From: Brenneria izadpanahii
GTDB lineage: Bacteria; Pseudomonadota; Gammaproteobacteria; Enterobacterales; Enterobacteriaceae
NCBI RefSeq assembly: GCF_017569925.1
Contig: NZ_CP050854.1
Location: forward strand, 4,526,001-4,590,000
Direction: 5' to 3'
Length of the DNA stretch: 64,000 bases
Position numbers and translations under genes: made by a program. The notes under the pieces were generated by a model that saw only the letters and a list, made by a program, of their open reading frames with translations, was not told the origin of the DNA and did no database searches. Positions 1 through 12,298 of the stretch are shown here, piece by piece. How positions within the stretch are numbered: position 1 is the first letter of the stretch; every line of letters begins with the position of its first letter.

Positions 1-269
1 AACAGTATCCTGTCGTTGTTGAGGGTAAATATGAATTAATTAATGATACGGACTCTGATGTCTATGGATACATAAGAATTTTAGTCAATAAAACCTTGAT
101 TGTGATTTGTTCTTTTTCAGAAAAGAAAGTCAATTATTCCTTACCTGAAAATTTAGCAAACAGCAAGGCAACGCTGCTATTATCTAATTATTCAGACTCA
201 TCGGACGTTATCACTCCTAACATTGAATTACGGCCCTATGAGGCATTGATTTATTACAGCGAAATGTGA
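1..269 (+). CDS. GH13 family alpha-glucosidase, C-terminal part (partial at left edge)
   Basis: The frame is open from the window edge (first full codon at base 3) to a TGA at 267-269 and gives about 88 residues. They read as the C-terminal beta-sandwich domain of a GH13 alpha-glucosidase or trehalose-6-phosphate hydrolase: an opening YPVVVEGKYELI, a central strand ending LIVICSFSEKKVNYSLP, LLLSNY, and a closing LRPYEALIYY, which are family hallmarks. The catalytic barrel lies outside the window, so substrate (isomaltose, sucrose isomer, trehalose-6-P) cannot be set. The region is AT-richer than the neighbouring core genes. It converges with eptC. Confidence 0.7.
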   Translation, partial: QYPVVVEGKYELINDTDSDVYGYIRILVNKTLIVICSFSEKKVNYSLPENLANSKATLLLSNYSDSSDVITPNIELRPYEALIYYSEM

Positions 270-312
270 ATAAAGCAACAGGGATGCGAATGCATCCCTG
301 AGATTGTCGAGA

Positions 313-2028
313 TTATTTCGCGCCTTCCGCCGTTGCCGGCAGATCGTCAAACGTGCGCAACGCTTTTTTATCATCAGGATTGCCGATCCAACGTTCGGTC
401 TGTTTGAACGCCGGATTGACCAGACTCTTTGACGGTTCATAGAAGTCGTAACTTAATCCCGCCAAATCAGACCAGGTATGAATCAAATGGGCGCTGCTGT
501 ACTTGCGTTCAACATAGGGCGCATAGTCGGCATTATGATTTTTCCGCCATTCCGGCGACATCCAGACGAAAAAAGGAATGGTGTACATCGCCCGGGTGGG
601 AGCCGCTTCATTGCGCCCCAGAATATTATGCGGCGGCGTTTCATAAACATCTTCGCCATGATCGGAGAAGTAAAGCAAAAAGCCATTGGGTTTATGTTGC
701 GCAAACAGGTTAATCAAACTGGAAACGATATAGTCGTTATACAATTCCGCATTGTCATAATGATTGTAGACGTCTTTATCGCTTACCTCGGCGGGCACGC
801 CGGCGAAATCATTGAACTTATCGAAATCTTCCGGATAGCGGTATTTATAGTTCATGTGCGTTCCCAATAAATGAACGACAATAAATTTCTTCTGCGCCGG
901 ATCGGACATCACCTCCTCGAACGGCGCCAGCACCACATCATCATACTGCCGGGCGCTCTGGGTCCGCTGGTTGTTCAGATAAAACTGCTTATCCGTCTGC
1001 TGTGAAAAAACCGTCAGCATGGTATTACGTTTGGTCATCGTTTGCTGGTTGGTGATCCAGAACGTTTTATATCCTGCCTGCTTCATCAAATTCATCAGCG
1101 AGGGCTTGCTCAGATACAGGTCCGGGTTCAGTTCGTCGGCAAAGGTTAGCGCCTGTTGCAGAATTTCTATGGTGTAAGGGCGTGATGTCACCACATCTTT
1201 AAATACCACCAGATTCGGATCGGACTGGCTCAAGGCATCCAGACGCGGCGTGGTGGCCCGGCTATAACCATACAGGCTCATCCGGCTGCGGGTGGTCGAC
1301 TCGCCGATAACCATCACCAGCGTACGCGGCGTATCGCCATTGGCATCTTTAAGATTCGCCAGCGGCGGCAGCGCCGCATTTTGCTGCAGCATCGTCTCCA
1401 TACAGCTCAGCTGCTGATGATATTCCAGATAACTGCTCAGAAATTGCCAGGGCGCCGTTGTTCCCATCCTCTCAGCCAGATATCCAACGGTATCGTCCAG
1501 AGAGATTTTCTCAACGATCATCTTTTTATAAACGGGAATGCCAAAAAGGCCGGTGACGATTAATAAAGAGACGATAGTTCTATACCGGATAGACAAATAG
1601 ACCGGACGCACCTTTGTCCATAAGAAAAAAGCCGCCGCGGTATAAGCCAACAATATTCCAATCACCTTCAGACTAAAATACTGGCTCATATATTCGCCGG
1701 CTTCTGTCGCATTCGACTCGAACATCACAAATAGAACGCTTTGCGAAAACTCTTGCTTATAAATCGAATAATAACCAAGCGCAACAACCGAAGAGGCCCA
1801 AAGAACAATGCCTAATACGGCGGTAATGATTCGAGTACGGCGTGGAAATAGAAATACCGGCACCAGCCAGAACAAACTGAAAAGCAACGAATCTCTTAAT
1901 CCATTAAAGCCGCTGTGGCCGCTTAATAAAATTGATAATTGCAATACACAGGAGAAATACCAAAAAAACAGCAAAAGCCATCCTAACGCTCTCCAACTGA
2001 AGCGTTTTTTTAACAGAAAATCAGACAT
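313..2028 (-). CDS. eptC: phosphoethanolamine transferase EptC (CptA)
   Basis: This 571-residue inner-membrane enzyme adds phosphoethanolamine to the heptose I phosphate of the LPS core. About five N-terminal membrane helices (roughly residues 12-165) precede a periplasmic alkaline-phosphatase-fold domain. The catalytic Thr lies in GEST (242-245), with metal-binding motifs HLLGTH (386-391) and DHGED (456-460). Long stretches such as TSRPYTIEILQQALTFA match E. coli CptA, which is nearly the same length (577). It is monocistronic and convergent with the GH13 fragment. LPS-core phosphoethanolamine strengthens the outer membrane; nothing in the sequence shows its regulation. Confidence 0.95.
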   Translation of the reverse strand: MSDFLLKKRFSWRALGWLLLFFWYFSCVLQLSILLSGHSGFNGLRDSLLFSLFWLVPVFLFPRRTRIITAVLGIVLWASSVVALGYYSIYKQEFSQSVLFVMFESNATEAGEYMSQYFSLKVIGILLAYTAAAFFLWTKVRPVYLSIRYRTIVSLLIVTGLFGIPVYKKMIVEKISLDDTVGYLAERMGTTAPWQFLSSYLEYHQQLSCMETMLQQNAALPPLANLKDANGDTPRTLVMVIGESTTRSRMSLYGYSRATTPRLDALSQSDPNLVVFKDVVTSRPYTIEILQQALTFADELNPDLYLSKPSLMNLMKQAGYKTFWITNQQTMTKRNTMLTVFSQQTDKQFYLNNQRTQSARQYDDVVLAPFEEVMSDPAQKKFIVVHLLGTHMNYKYRYPEDFDKFNDFAGVPAEVSDKDVYNHYDNAELYNDYIVSSLINLFAQHKPNGFLLYFSDHGEDVYETPPHNILGRNEAAPTRAMYTIPFFVWMSPEWRKNHNADYAPYVERKYSSAHLIHTWSDLAGLSYDFYEPSKSLVNPAFKQTERWIGNPDDKKALRTFDDLPATAEGAK

Positions 2029-2231
2029 TTACTCTATTCCAAAAAATAATTTAATAAAAAGCTCACAAAATCGCCGAGGTGTAAATTTTCCAGTAAATAA
2101 TATTATTCACGACCAGTGATTATAAGAATACGGCGACATTCTCCGTTCGGTTATTCATATCCAAGACAACGCAACGGTATTAAGAAAACCCTGCGATTGG
2201 GAAATAGGCGCGTTGCCTATCATTCGCTTTG

Positions 2232-2260
2232 CAAAAAAAAACGGCCCTCGCAGGGGCCGT
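2232..2260 (-). terminator. intrinsic terminator after deaD
   Basis: The arms ACGGCCC and GGGCCGT form a 7-bp stem. Read on the minus strand it is followed by nine T residues, so it ends deaD transcription. Confidence 0.85.
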
Positions 2261-2333
2261 TCGTTCTTATATCAAAAAATATCAGAATGTTAAATATCCG
2301 CCGGCGGATATTGTATTTCCTGATGTGACTCGA

Positions 2334-4190
2334 TTACGCATCGGCCGGACGGCGACGCGGCGCGCGCGGCGCGGCATCACGATTGAAAGTACGTCCACGG
2401 CGCTCGCCGCCATTCCCTTCACGGCGTTCGCCGTTACTGTAGGAACGACGCGGCGCACCGTCACGACGATCGCCGCCGGGACGGCCGCCACGGCGTTCGC
2501 CGTTTCGGTCATGCGGCTGAGCATCGCCCAGTAACTGCATGTTCATCGGCTTATTCAGAATGCGGGTGCGGGTAAAGTGCGACAATAGATCGCCCGGCAT
2601 TCCTTTCGGCAGTTCAATCGTTGAGTGAGAAGCAAACAGCTTGATGTTGCCGATATAGCGGCTGCTGATATCGCCTTCGTTGGCGATCGCCCCCACAATA
2701 TGACGAACTTCCACGCCGTCGTCACGACCCACTTCAATACGATACAGCTCCATATCACCCACATCACGGCGTTCACGACGCGGCGGACGATCGCCGTCAC
2801 GACGACGGTCGCCGCGGGAATCGTCACGATCGCGGAATTCGCGGCGCGGACGACGATCGAATACCGGATCCGGCGGCAGAATCAGCGGACGTTCACCCTG
2901 CGCCATTTTCAGCAGTGCGGCGGCCAGGGTTTCCATATCCAGCTCTTCCTCGGGCTGTAATTTAGGCAACAGCGCGCGATACATATCCAGATCGCTGCTT
3001 TCCAGCTGCTGTTGCACCTTAGCGGCGAACTTCGCCAGACGACGTTGCCCCAGCAGTTCAGCGTTCGGCAGCTCAACTTCAGGGATAGTCAGCTTCATGG
3101 TGCGTTCAACGTTACGCAGCAAACGGCGCTCGCGGTTTTCGACAAACAGCAATGCGCGACCGGCGCGGCCGGCGCGGCCGGTACGGCCGATACGGTGAAC
3201 GTAAGACTCGGCATCCATCGGGATATCGTAGTTGACCACCAAGCTGATGCGATCGACGTCCAAACCACGGGCGGCGACGTCGGTTGCGATCAGAATATCC
3301 AGGCGGCCGTCTTTCAGGCGTTCCAGCGTCTGTTCACGCAGAGCCTGGTTCATGTCGCCGTTTAACGCGGCGCTGTTATAACCGCTGCGCTCTAAAGCCT
3401 CAGCCACTTCCAACGTCGCGTTTTTGGTACGCACGAAAATAATCGCCGCATCAAAATCTTCCGCTTCCAGGAAACGCACCAGCGCTTCATTCTTACGCAG
3501 ACCATGAACAGTCCAGTAGCTCTGGCTGATATCAGGACGGGTAGTAATGCTGGACTGAATACGCACTTCCTGCGGATCCTTCATGAAACGGCGCGTAATG
3601 CGGCGAATCGCTTCCGGCATGGTGGCGGAGAACAGCGCGGTCTGATGTTCAGCCGGGATCTGAGCCATGATGTTTTCAACATCTTCGATAAAGCCCATAC
3701 GCAACATTTCATCGGCTTCATCCAGCACCAGACCGCTCAGGTTGGACAGATCCAGCGTACCGCGCTTCAGGTGATCCAGCAGACGTCCCGGCGTACCGAC
3801 AACGATCTGAGCGCCGCCGCGTAAAGCGCGCAGTTGTACGTCGTAACGTTGACCGCCATATAAGGCAACCACGTTCACGCCATGCATATGTTTAGCAAAA
3901 TCATTACAGGCTTCGGCAACCTGTACGGCCAATTCGCGGGTTGGGGCCAGCACCAGCATCTGCGGCGCTTTTAATTCGGGTTTGAGATTATTCAGCAATG
4001 GCAGCGCAAATGCCGCGGTTTTACCACTACCGGTCTGTGCCATCCCCAGCACATCACGACCACTCAGTAAATGAGGAATACATTCCGCCTGGATCGGCGA
4101 TGGTTTTTCGTAGCCCAGATCGGTCAGGGCATTAATAATTGGAGCACTCAGCCCCAAATCAGCAAACGAGGTTTCAAGCTCAGTAGTCAT
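2334..4190 (-). CDS. deaD: cold-shock DEAD-box RNA helicase DeaD/CsdA
   Basis: ATP-dependent RNA helicase that unwinds structured RNA during ribosome (50S) assembly and mRNA decay in the cold. From the ATG at 4190 (618 residues) the Walker A AQTGSGKT is at 51-58, DEAD at 157-160, SAT at 188-190, and [11 protein letters not shown] lies in the second RecA domain. A DbpA-like RNA-binding domain and an Arg/Gly/Asp-rich tail follow. The protein is close to E. coli DeaD. Five extra codons are open upstream, but the family starts at MTTELE. It lies downstream of nlpI, as in E. coli, separated by a terminator. Confidence 0.97.
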   Translation of the reverse strand: MTTELETSFADLGLSAPIINALTDLGYEKPSPIQAECIPHLLSGRDVLGMAQTGSGKTAAFALPLLNNLKPELKAPQMLVLAPTRELAVQVAEACNDFAKHMHGVNVVALYGGQRYDVQLRALRGGAQIVVGTPGRLLDHLKRGTLDLSNLSGLVLDEADEMLRMGFIEDVENIMAQIPAEHQTALFSATMPEAIRRITRRFMKDPQEVRIQSSITTRPDISQSYWTVHGLRKNEALVRFLEAEDFDAAIIFVRTKNATLEVAEALERSGYNSAALNGDMNQALREQTLERLKDGRLDILIATDVAARGLDVDRISLVVNYDIPMDAESYVHRIGRTGRAGRAGRALLFVENRERRLLRNVERTMKLTIPEVELPNAELLGQRRLAKFAAKVQQQLESSDLDMYRALLPKLQPEEELDMETLAAALLKMAQGERPLILPPDPVFDRRPRREFRDRDDSRGDRRRDGDRPPRRERRDVGDMELYRIEVGRDDGVEVRHIVGAIANEGDISSRYIGNIKLFASHSTIELPKGMPGDLLSHFTRTRILNKPMNMQLLGDAQPHDRNGERRGGRPGGDRRDGAPRRSYSNGERREGNGGERRGRTFNRDAAPRAPRRRPADA

Positions 4191-4298
4191 GTACACGTGC
4201 CTCATAAATGGCGGCCAGTCTACATAACTCGTCGAGAAAATTTTCAGTCATTTTCATTGAAAAGTGTGAACCGGCTCAAATTGGATTAATAAGCGAAC

Positions 4299-4349
4299 AA
4301 AAAAGCCCTCACCCGCGAAGGTGATAACGATAACCGTAGTTTCAGGGCT
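4299..4349 (-). terminator. intrinsic terminator between nlpI and deaD
   Basis: On the minus strand, AGCCCT pairs with AGGGCT, enclosing a smaller CACC/GGTG hairpin, and is followed by TTTTTT. It lies just after nlpI. Confidence 0.7.
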
Positions 4350-4367
4350 GATAGTGTTGTTCGTCAG

Positions 4368-5252
4368 CTATTGCTGGTCCGATCCTGATAGGTCGTCTTG
4401 CTCTTGGCCTAATAGCGCCAATTCCAACAATGCATAGCGGTGCTCAACAAAATTATGAACATTGTTAGCAACCGTCAGCTTGAACAGCGCCAAAGCGGTG
4501 TTCTTGTCCCCCAGACTTAGGTAGTGCTTACCTAAATAGAAGTCAGTTTCACTGAGATGCTCAGCGAGCGAAGTGTTATCCGTAGCCTCTTCCTGCAAAC
4601 GGGTCATCAGCACTTTTTCGCTGATACCGTCCAGGTAGAATTCGACAATATTCCATCCCCACGGCCCTTTCTGCGCCCCGTCATAGCGTTTCTGCAACGC
4701 TACTTTGGCCGTCTCCGGATTGATTTCTCGCTCCGCAAGATACAGCCACAACGAACGGAAAGGATCATTTGGATCGTCTCGATAAAACGCCAGCAGATCA
4801 TCCTGCGCTAACAGGTAACGACCGCCATAATACAAAGCGATGCCCCGGTTTAAACGCGCGTAATTGTAAGTTGGATCAAGCTCTAGTACAGAATCAAACG
4901 CTTCATAGGCAGCATCAAAATTGCCTGCCTGCGTTAAGTAAATACCCAGATAGTTAAAAACCTCTGGCATATCAGGGCGGATAGTCAGCGCTTGTGAAAA
5001 ATCATTTCGCGCTAACGCTCGCAACCCTAAGCTATCATACAGCACTCCGCGCTCATATAATAGCTGTGCTCGCTCATCATCGGTTAATGCCCGGCTGGCA
5101 AGAATTTGTTCCATGCGTGCCAGAATTACTTCCTGCTGCAAAGTAGGCTGTAATGGAATTGCCAATACCGCGTCTTTGCGCCAATCCGTGTTGCTGCATC
5201 CTGCCAGCATAAGAGCTGTCGCAACATAACACCAGCGCAAGAAAGGCTTCAT
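4368..5252 (-). CDS. nlpI: lipoprotein NlpI, TPR adaptor
   Basis: Outer-membrane lipoprotein that carries the protease Prc to the peptidoglycan endopeptidase MepS and scaffolds murein hydrolases. From the ATG at 5252 the protein has 294 residues, the same as E. coli. The signal peptide ends in lipobox LAGC with the acylated Cys at 19. Tetratricopeptide repeats follow (for example [15 protein letters not shown] and [15 protein letters not shown]). The frame is open 27 codons further upstream, but that would bury the signal peptide. It sits directly downstream of pnp, the usual enterobacterial order. Confidence 0.96.
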   Translation of the reverse strand: MKPFLRWCYVATALMLAGCSNTDWRKDAVLAIPLQPTLQQEVILARMEQILASRALTDDERAQLLYERGVLYDSLGLRALARNDFSQALTIRPDMPEVFNYLGIYLTQAGNFDAAYEAFDSVLELDPTYNYARLNRGIALYYGGRYLLAQDDLLAFYRDDPNDPFRSLWLYLAEREINPETAKVALQKRYDGAQKGPWGWNIVEFYLDGISEKVLMTRLQEEATDNTSLAEHLSETDFYLGKHYLSLGDKNTALALFKLTVANNVHNFVEHRYALLELALLGQEQDDLSGSDQQ

Positions 5253-5378
5253 TTCCCACTCCCGAAGACAAACATTGGATGAACATCCTGTCCCGGTTTG
5301 CTCAATATAAGGACGTCCGCTCCTTACGATCACAGCTCCTTACATGTAAGTAAGGAGCCGTACTACTGTTTTTAACAG

Positions 5379-7502
5379 TTATTCTCCCTCAGAAGGCGCT
5401 ACCGCCGCTTCCTGAGGTTGAGCATTTGCTTCTTTAATGCTTAAGCGCACGCGACCCTGACGGTCAACTTCCAGTACCTTTACCGGAACTTCCTGACCCA
5501 TTTGCAGGTAATCCGTCACTTTCTCAACTCGCTTATCGGCAATCTGAGAAATATGCACCAGACCTTCTTTACCGCCGCCGATAGCGACGAAAGCGCCAAA
5601 GTCTACGATACGCGTTACTTTACCCTGATAGATACGCCCAACTTCGATTTCAGCCGTAATCTCTTCGATACGACGAATCGCGTTTTTGGCTTTCTCGCCA
5701 TCGGTAGAAGCAATCTTCACTGTACCATCATCTTCGATTTCGATGGTGGTGCCGGTTTCTTCGGTCAGCGCACGGATAACCGAGCCGCCTTTGCCGATAA
5801 CGTCTTTGATCTTATCAGTACTAATCTTGATAGTGTGAATACGCGGCGCAAATTCAGAAATATCGCCACGCGGCGTACTGATTGCCTGTTCCATCACGCC
5901 CAGAATATGTAAACGCGCGCCTTTAGCCTGATTCAAGGCTACCTGCATGATTTCGCGGGTAATACCTTCGATTTTGATATCCATCTGCAACGCAGTGATA
6001 CCCTCACGGCTACCGGCAACTTTAAAGTCCATATCGCCCAGATGATCTTCATCACCCAGAATATCGGACAGAACAACAAAGTTCTCGCCTTCTTTTACCA
6101 GCCCCATCGCAATACCGGCGACGGCGGCTTTAATCGGCACCCCCGCATCCATCAGCGCCAGAGAAGCGCCGCAGACAGAAGCCATGGAAGAAGAACCGTT
6201 GGATTCGGTAATTTCGGAAACCACGCGCACGGTGTACGGGAACTCGTTGGCTTTCGGCATAACGGCCAGTACGCCGCGTTTCGCCAAACGGCCATGACCG
6301 ATTTCACGACGCTTCGGCGAACCGACCATACCGGTTTCCCCAACGGAATACGGAGGGAAGTTATAGTGCAGCAGGAAGCGATCGGTACGTTCGCCGGTCA
6401 GTTCATCAATGGTTTGAGCATCGCGTTCGGTGCCCAGCGTGGCGGTAACCAGCGCCTGAGTTTCGCCGCGGGTGAACAGCGCGGAGCCGTGGGTGCGCGG
6501 CAGTACGCCGGTACGCACATCCAGACCGCGGATCATATCTTTTTCACGGCCGTCGATACGCGGCTCGCCGCGCAGTACCCGGCTACGCACCACGTTTTTC
6601 TCGATGCCGCCCAGAATTTCCTGAATTTCAGCCGCGTCCAGCGTTTCATCTTCGGCTAATAAAGCAGCTTCGACATCGGCTTTAATCTCATCAACCTGCG
6701 CGTAACGTTCCTGTTTCTCCGTGATGCGGTAAGCATCGCCCAGGCGGGCTTCGGACAGTTCCTTCACACGTTGCTGCAAAGCGGCGTTAGTTTCCGGCGC
6801 ATGCCAGTCCCACTTAGGCTTACCGGCTTCGGCAACCAGCGCGTTGATGTTTTCAATCACGACCTGCTGTTGCTCGTGGCCGAACACCACGGCGCCCAGC
6901 ATCTGATCTTCACTTAACAGATCCGCTTCGGATTCAACCATCAGTACCGCGCCTTCGGTACCGGCGACCACCAGATCCAGACGGCTATCTTTCAGCTCGT
7001 CGGTCGTCGGGTTCAGCACATACTGGTCGTTCAGGTAACCAACGCGCGCCGCGCCGATCGGGCCGCCGAACGGGATGCCTGACAGGCTCAACGCTGCGGA
7101 AGCGCCGATCATCGCCACGATATCGGGATTGACCTGCGGGTTAACGGAAACCACGGTCGCAATAACCTGCACTTCATTCAGGAAGCCATCAGGGAACAGC
7201 GGACGAATCGGGCGGTCGATCAGGCGGGAAATCAGCGTTTCGCCTTCGCTCGGACGTCCTTCACGACGGAAGAAACCGCCTGGGATACGTCCGGCAGCGT
7301 AGGTACGCTCCTGATAGTTAACGGTCAGCGGGAAAAATCCCTGACCGGGTTTAGCCTGTTTAGCGCCAACGACGGTAACGAATACAGCCGTGTCATCCAT
7401 GCTTACCATAACAGCGGCGGTAGCCTGGCGAGCCATCATACCTGTCTCTAAGGTGACGGTATGTTGCCCGTATTGAAATTTACGAACGATCGGATTCAGC
7501 AA
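5379..7502 (-). CDS. pnp: polynucleotide phosphorylase
   Basis: 3'-5' phosphorolytic exoribonuclease and degradosome subunit, 707 residues (711 in E. coli). Two RNase PH domains flank a helical linker. A KH domain with IGKGG and a C-terminal S1 domain ([21 protein letters not shown]) follow. The start is a TTG at 7500-7502, as known for E. coli pnp, preceded by AAGGAT as ribosome binding site. It is cotranscribed with rpsO; the long leader carries the hairpin used in PNPase autocontrol. Confidence 0.98.
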   Translation of the reverse strand: MLNPIVRKFQYGQHTVTLETGMMARQATAAVMVSMDDTAVFVTVVGAKQAKPGQGFFPLTVNYQERTYAAGRIPGGFFRREGRPSEGETLISRLIDRPIRPLFPDGFLNEVQVIATVVSVNPQVNPDIVAMIGASAALSLSGIPFGGPIGAARVGYLNDQYVLNPTTDELKDSRLDLVVAGTEGAVLMVESEADLLSEDQMLGAVVFGHEQQQVVIENINALVAEAGKPKWDWHAPETNAALQQRVKELSEARLGDAYRITEKQERYAQVDEIKADVEAALLAEDETLDAAEIQEILGGIEKNVVRSRVLRGEPRIDGREKDMIRGLDVRTGVLPRTHGSALFTRGETQALVTATLGTERDAQTIDELTGERTDRFLLHYNFPPYSVGETGMVGSPKRREIGHGRLAKRGVLAVMPKANEFPYTVRVVSEITESNGSSSMASVCGASLALMDAGVPIKAAVAGIAMGLVKEGENFVVLSDILGDEDHLGDMDFKVAGSREGITALQMDIKIEGITREIMQVALNQAKGARLHILGVMEQAISTPRGDISEFAPRIHTIKISTDKIKDVIGKGGSVIRALTEETGTTIEIEDDGTVKIASTDGEKAKNAIRRIEEITAEIEVGRIYQGKVTRIVDFGAFVAIGGGKEGLVHISQIADKRVEKVTDYLQMGQEVPVKVLEVDRQGRVRLSIKEANAQPQEAAVAPSEGE

Positions 7503-7584
7503 AATAATATCCTTAACTGGGGCGCGTCACACCTGTTCAGAATAGACGCGCCAGTGGAACTTCCTGATCTTTGCATTACATCCT

Positions 7585-7641
7585 CGCGACTAATGACAAC
7601 CTTTATCCTGCCCATGCAGGTAAAGCCTCTCATTAGCCGCG
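7585..7641 (-). promoter_or_regulatory. pnp leader hairpin (RNase III / autoregulation)
   Basis: The rpsO-pnp spacer holds a long stem: outer CTAATGA (7590-7596) pairs with TCATTAG (7630-7636), inner CCTTTATCCTGC with GCAGGTAAAG, around a CCAT loop, with CGCG arms outside. The position matches the E. coli pnp leader stem that RNase III cuts and PNPase then degrades to repress its own translation. Function is inferred from that homology. Confidence 0.75.
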
Positions 7642-7715
7642 CGAACCTCTGCAACGAAAGATCATAATTAAAACAACAAATACATTACTCTGTTTTACCG
7701 GCGCTTCCTAGAAGA

Positions 7716-7738
7716 AAGGGGCCCACAAAAGGCCCCTT
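7716..7738 (-). terminator. rpsO intrinsic terminator
   Basis: An AAGGGGCC / GGCCCCTT stem directly after rpsO with a short interrupted T tract. It corresponds to the leaky E. coli t1 terminator, which lets part of the transcripts run into pnp. Confidence 0.75.
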
Positions 7739-7757
7739 CCTACTGAAACTCGCCAGA

Positions 7758-9093
<1,336 letters not shown>

Positions 9094-9094
<1 letters not shown>

Positions 9095-9492
9095 TAATCC
9101 TCCTGATCTTCGCCCGCGGCCGAACGACGTTCGGCGTCATGTCTGACAACGTTAGTAACCAGATTGGACATTCTCATCCCTTCAACCAGAGAATTGTCGT
9201 AGGAAAACGTCAGTTCGGGCACCACGCGCAGGCGCATCGCCTTACCCAGCAACACACGGATAAAACCCGAGGCGTCCTGCAGCGCCTTAACCGCCGTTTT
9301 TACCTGCTCCGGTTCGTTATCGTTTAGAAACGTCACAAAAACTTTGGCGTAAGCCAAATCGCGTGAAACTTCAACGCCGGATACGGTAGCCATACCAATC
9401 CGCGGATCTTTCACTTCCCGTTGAATAATAATGGCGATTTCTTTTTGCATTTCCTGCGCTACGCGCTGGGTGCGGCTGAATTCTTTTGCCAT
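9094..9492 (-). CDS. rbfA: ribosome-binding factor A
   Basis: 132-residue KH-like factor for maturation of the 17S rRNA 5' end in 30S subunits, needed at low temperature. It begins [20 protein letters not shown] and contains [18 protein letters not shown]. It lies between infB and truB, overlapping the truB start. Confidence 0.97.
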
Positions 9493-9511
9493 GTTGAATC
9501 CTCAAGTAAAA

Positions 9512-9534
9512 ATCGGGGGGCGCAAGGCCCCCAT
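9512..9534 (-). terminator. hairpin between infB and rbfA
   Basis: On the minus strand GGGGGC, a five-base loop and GCCCCC are followed by CGATTTTT. It has intrinsic-terminator form but lies inside an operon, so it is probably a partial terminator or processing site. Confidence 0.5.
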
Positions 9535-9564
9535 GAATAACTTATCGCATTGCTTAACGCCGAA

Positions 9565-12273
9565 TTAAGCAATCGTGCGTTTGATCTCGATCGTTTCGAA
9601 AACTTCGATCACGTCGCCGGCACGGACATCATTGTAGTTCTTCACGCCGATACCACATTCCATACCGCTACGCACTTCGTTGACGTCATCTTTAAAGCGG
9701 CGCAGGGACTCAAGCTCGCCTTCATAGATAACCACGTTGTCGCGCAGTACGCGGATCCGGTTGTGACGTTTAACCACGCCTTCCGTCACCATACAGCCGG
9801 CGATAGCGCCAAACTTCGGTGATTTGAAGACATCGCGAACTTCAGCCAGACCGATGATCTCTTGCTTGTATTCCGGCGCCAACATACCGCTCATCGCCTG
9901 TTTGACTTCGTCAATCAGGTCATAGATAACTGAATAGTAGCGCAGATCCAGATTTTCGGATTCGACAATACGGCGAGCGGAAGCATCAGCACGGACGTTA
10001 AAGCCGAGGATAATCGCATTCGACGCGGCGGCCAGCGTGGCATCCGTTTCTGTAATGCCGCCCACGCCGGAACCGACGATTTTCACCTTCACTTCATCGG
10101 TGGACAGTTTTTCCAGCGCATCGGAAATCGCTTCGCAGGAGCCCTGAACGTCGGACTTGAGCACGATATTCAGTTCGGAAACTTCACCTTCCGTCATGTT
10201 GGCAAACATGTTTTCCAGTTTGGATTTCTGCTGACGAGCCAGTTTGACTTCGCGGAATTTACCCTGACGATACAGCGCCACTTCACGCGCTTTCTTCTCG
10301 TCGCGGACCACGGTCGCTTCATCACCCGCCGCCGGCACGCCGGACAAGCCAAGAATTTCCACCGGAATCGACGGGCCCGCGGCTGTGATTTCACGTCCCA
10401 ATTCGTCGCGCATCGCACGAACACGGCCGTATTCAAACCCACACAGCACGATATCGCCTTTGTTCAGCGTACCCTCGCGCACCAGAACGGTGGCGACCGG
10501 ACCACGGCCTTTATCCAGGAAGGATTCGATCACCACGCCGCTGGCCATACCGCTGCGGATAGCTTTCAGTTCCAGCACTTCCGCCTGCAACAGAATGGCG
10601 TCCAGCAGTTCATCAATCCCCGTGCCCGCTTTGGCGGATACATGAACAAACTGAGAATCGCCGCCCCACTCTTCCGGCATGATGCCGTACTGAGACAGTT
10701 CGGTTTTAACCCGATCGGGATCGGCTTCCGGTTTATCAATCTTGTTCACCGCGACGACAACCGGCACCTGAGCCGCTTTAGCGTGCTGGATGGCTTCAAT
10801 TGTCTGCGGCATCACGCCGTCATCCGCGGCGACGACCAGCACCACGATATCCGTCGCCTGAGCGCCGCGGGCGCGCATGGCGGTAAACGCGGCGTGTCCG
10901 GGCGTATCCAGGAAGGTGATCATGCCGTTGTCGGTTTCAACGTGATAAGCGCCGATATGCTGAGTGATCCCGCCGGCTTCGCCAGCGGCGACTTTGGTTG
11001 AACGAATATAGTCCAGCAATGAGGTTTTACCATGGTCAACGTGACCCATGATGGTGACGACCGGAGCGCGGGATTCAGCCGCCGCGCCGGTATCACGGTC
11101 GCTCATTACCGCTTCTTCAAGCTCGTTCTCACGACGCAAAATAACCTTATGGCCCATCTCTTCGGCAACCAGTTGCGCGGTTTCCTGATCGATGACCTGG
11201 TTAATCGTGGCCATGGCGCCCAGCTTCATCATCACTTTGATGACCTGAGAACCTTTCACCGCCATTTTATTGGCTAATTCGGCAACGGTAACCGTTTCGC
11301 CGATGACGACATCACGGTTAACCGCCTGAGCAGGCTTGTTGAAGCTTTGCTGCAACGTACTTGGCTTACGCTTGCCTTTACCGCCGCGGGTAACGGCGCG
11401 GGCCTCTTCGCGGTCGGCTTTAGATTCGGACAGACGATTGCCTTTCTTCTGTTTGGTCGCTTTGCTGCGGCCGCCACGGCTACGACGCTCGCCTTCAACC
11501 TGACGATCGCTTTCATCTTCCGCTTCGCGGGCATGATGCGAGGTGGTCACATGATAATCCGCGGCCTCTTCAGGCTTCTCGTTTTCCGCTTCCCAGCGCC
11601 CGGCATTTTCTTCTGCCATACGGCGGGCTTCTTCAGCGATGCGTCGAGCTTCTTCTTCAACTTTGAGGCGAGCGGCTTCTTCCGCTTTACGCTTAAGTTC
11701 GGCGGCTTCGGCTTCGCGTCTGGCTTTTTCAGCCTGAGCAGGCTTGGTTACATTATCGTTTTGTTGATTAATCACTTTTTCTTTTTCCGCTACATCACGC
11801 TTAGCTTTTTCAGCGGCCTCACGTTTGGCTTGCTCTTCGGCAGCACGTTTAGCTTTATCAGCGGCCTCGCGCTTGGCTTTTTCTTCCGCCTCGCGTTTGG
11901 CGCGCTCTTCAGCAGCGCGTTGTGCCTGTTCTTCCGCTTCACGCCGTGCCTGCTCTTCCTCTTCCGCCTTTTGAGCATCGAGAGGATCGCGTTTTACATA
12001 AGTGCGTTTCTTGCGGACTTCAATCTGCACTGATTTACTCTTTCCGCCAGTGCTCGGAATATTTAACGTGCTACGCGTTTTCCGCTGCAGTGTCAATTTG
12101 CCCGGCGCAATTCCACGATCTCGGTTCAGGTGCGCCAGTAATGTTTCTTTTTCGTGCTGGGTCACAGAATCCGATGCAGACTTGGTGATTCCCGCATCAG
12201 CAAACTGCTGTATCAGGCGGTCAACCGAAGTCTGAATCTCTGTGGCCAGCGATTTTACGGTTACATCTGTCAT
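9565..12273 (-). CDS. infB: translation initiation factor IF-2
   Basis: GTPase that brings fMet-tRNA to the 30S P site. It has 902 residues (890 in E. coli). The N-terminal IF2N domain ([14 protein letters not shown]) is followed by a long Ala/Glu/Lys/Arg-rich helix of repeated [22 protein letters not shown] units (about residues 105-235). The second IF2N region and the GTPase core come next, with G1 GHVDHGKT near residue 410, DTPGHAAF and NKID, then the C-terminal fMet-tRNA-binding domains. It follows nusA by 25 bases. Confidence 0.98.
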   Translation of the reverse strand: MTDVTVKSLATEIQTSVDRLIQQFADAGITKSASDSVTQHEKETLLAHLNRDRGIAPGKLTLQRKTRSTLNIPSTGGKSKSVQIEVRKKRTYVKRDPLDAQKAEEEEQARREAEEQAQRAAEERAKREAEEKAKREAADKAKRAAEEQAKREAAEKAKRDVAEKEKVINQQNDNVTKPAQAEKARREAEAAELKRKAEEAARLKVEEEARRIAEEARRMAEENAGRWEAENEKPEEAADYHVTTSHHAREAEDESDRQVEGERRSRGGRSKATKQKKGNRLSESKADREEARAVTRGGKGKRKPSTLQQSFNKPAQAVNRDVVIGETVTVAELANKMAVKGSQVIKVMMKLGAMATINQVIDQETAQLVAEEMGHKVILRRENELEEAVMSDRDTGAAAESRAPVVTIMGHVDHGKTSLLDYIRSTKVAAGEAGGITQHIGAYHVETDNGMITFLDTPGHAAFTAMRARGAQATDIVVLVVAADDGVMPQTIEAIQHAKAAQVPVVVAVNKIDKPEADPDRVKTELSQYGIMPEEWGGDSQFVHVSAKAGTGIDELLDAILLQAEVLELKAIRSGMASGVVIESFLDKGRGPVATVLVREGTLNKGDIVLCGFEYGRVRAMRDELGREITAAGPSIPVEILGLSGVPAAGDEATVVRDEKKAREVALYRQGKFREVKLARQQKSKLENMFANMTEGEVSELNIVLKSDVQGSCEAISDALEKLSTDEVKVKIVGSGVGGITETDATLAAASNAIILGFNVRADASARRIVESENLDLRYYSVIYDLIDEVKQAMSGMLAPEYKQEIIGLAEVRDVFKSPKFGAIAGCMVTEGVVKRHNRIRVLRDNVVIYEGELESLRRFKDDVNEVRSGMECGIGVKNYNDVRAGDVIEVFETIEIKRTIA

Positions 12274-12298
12274 GCTGTTCCTTTCCTGCTACAGTTCG

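Noticed and set aside
11641..11980. repetitive codons in infB resembling a tandem repeat array
   Set aside because: It is the known Ala/Glu/Lys-rich helix of IF-2, coding and in frame; not a CRISPR or satellite.
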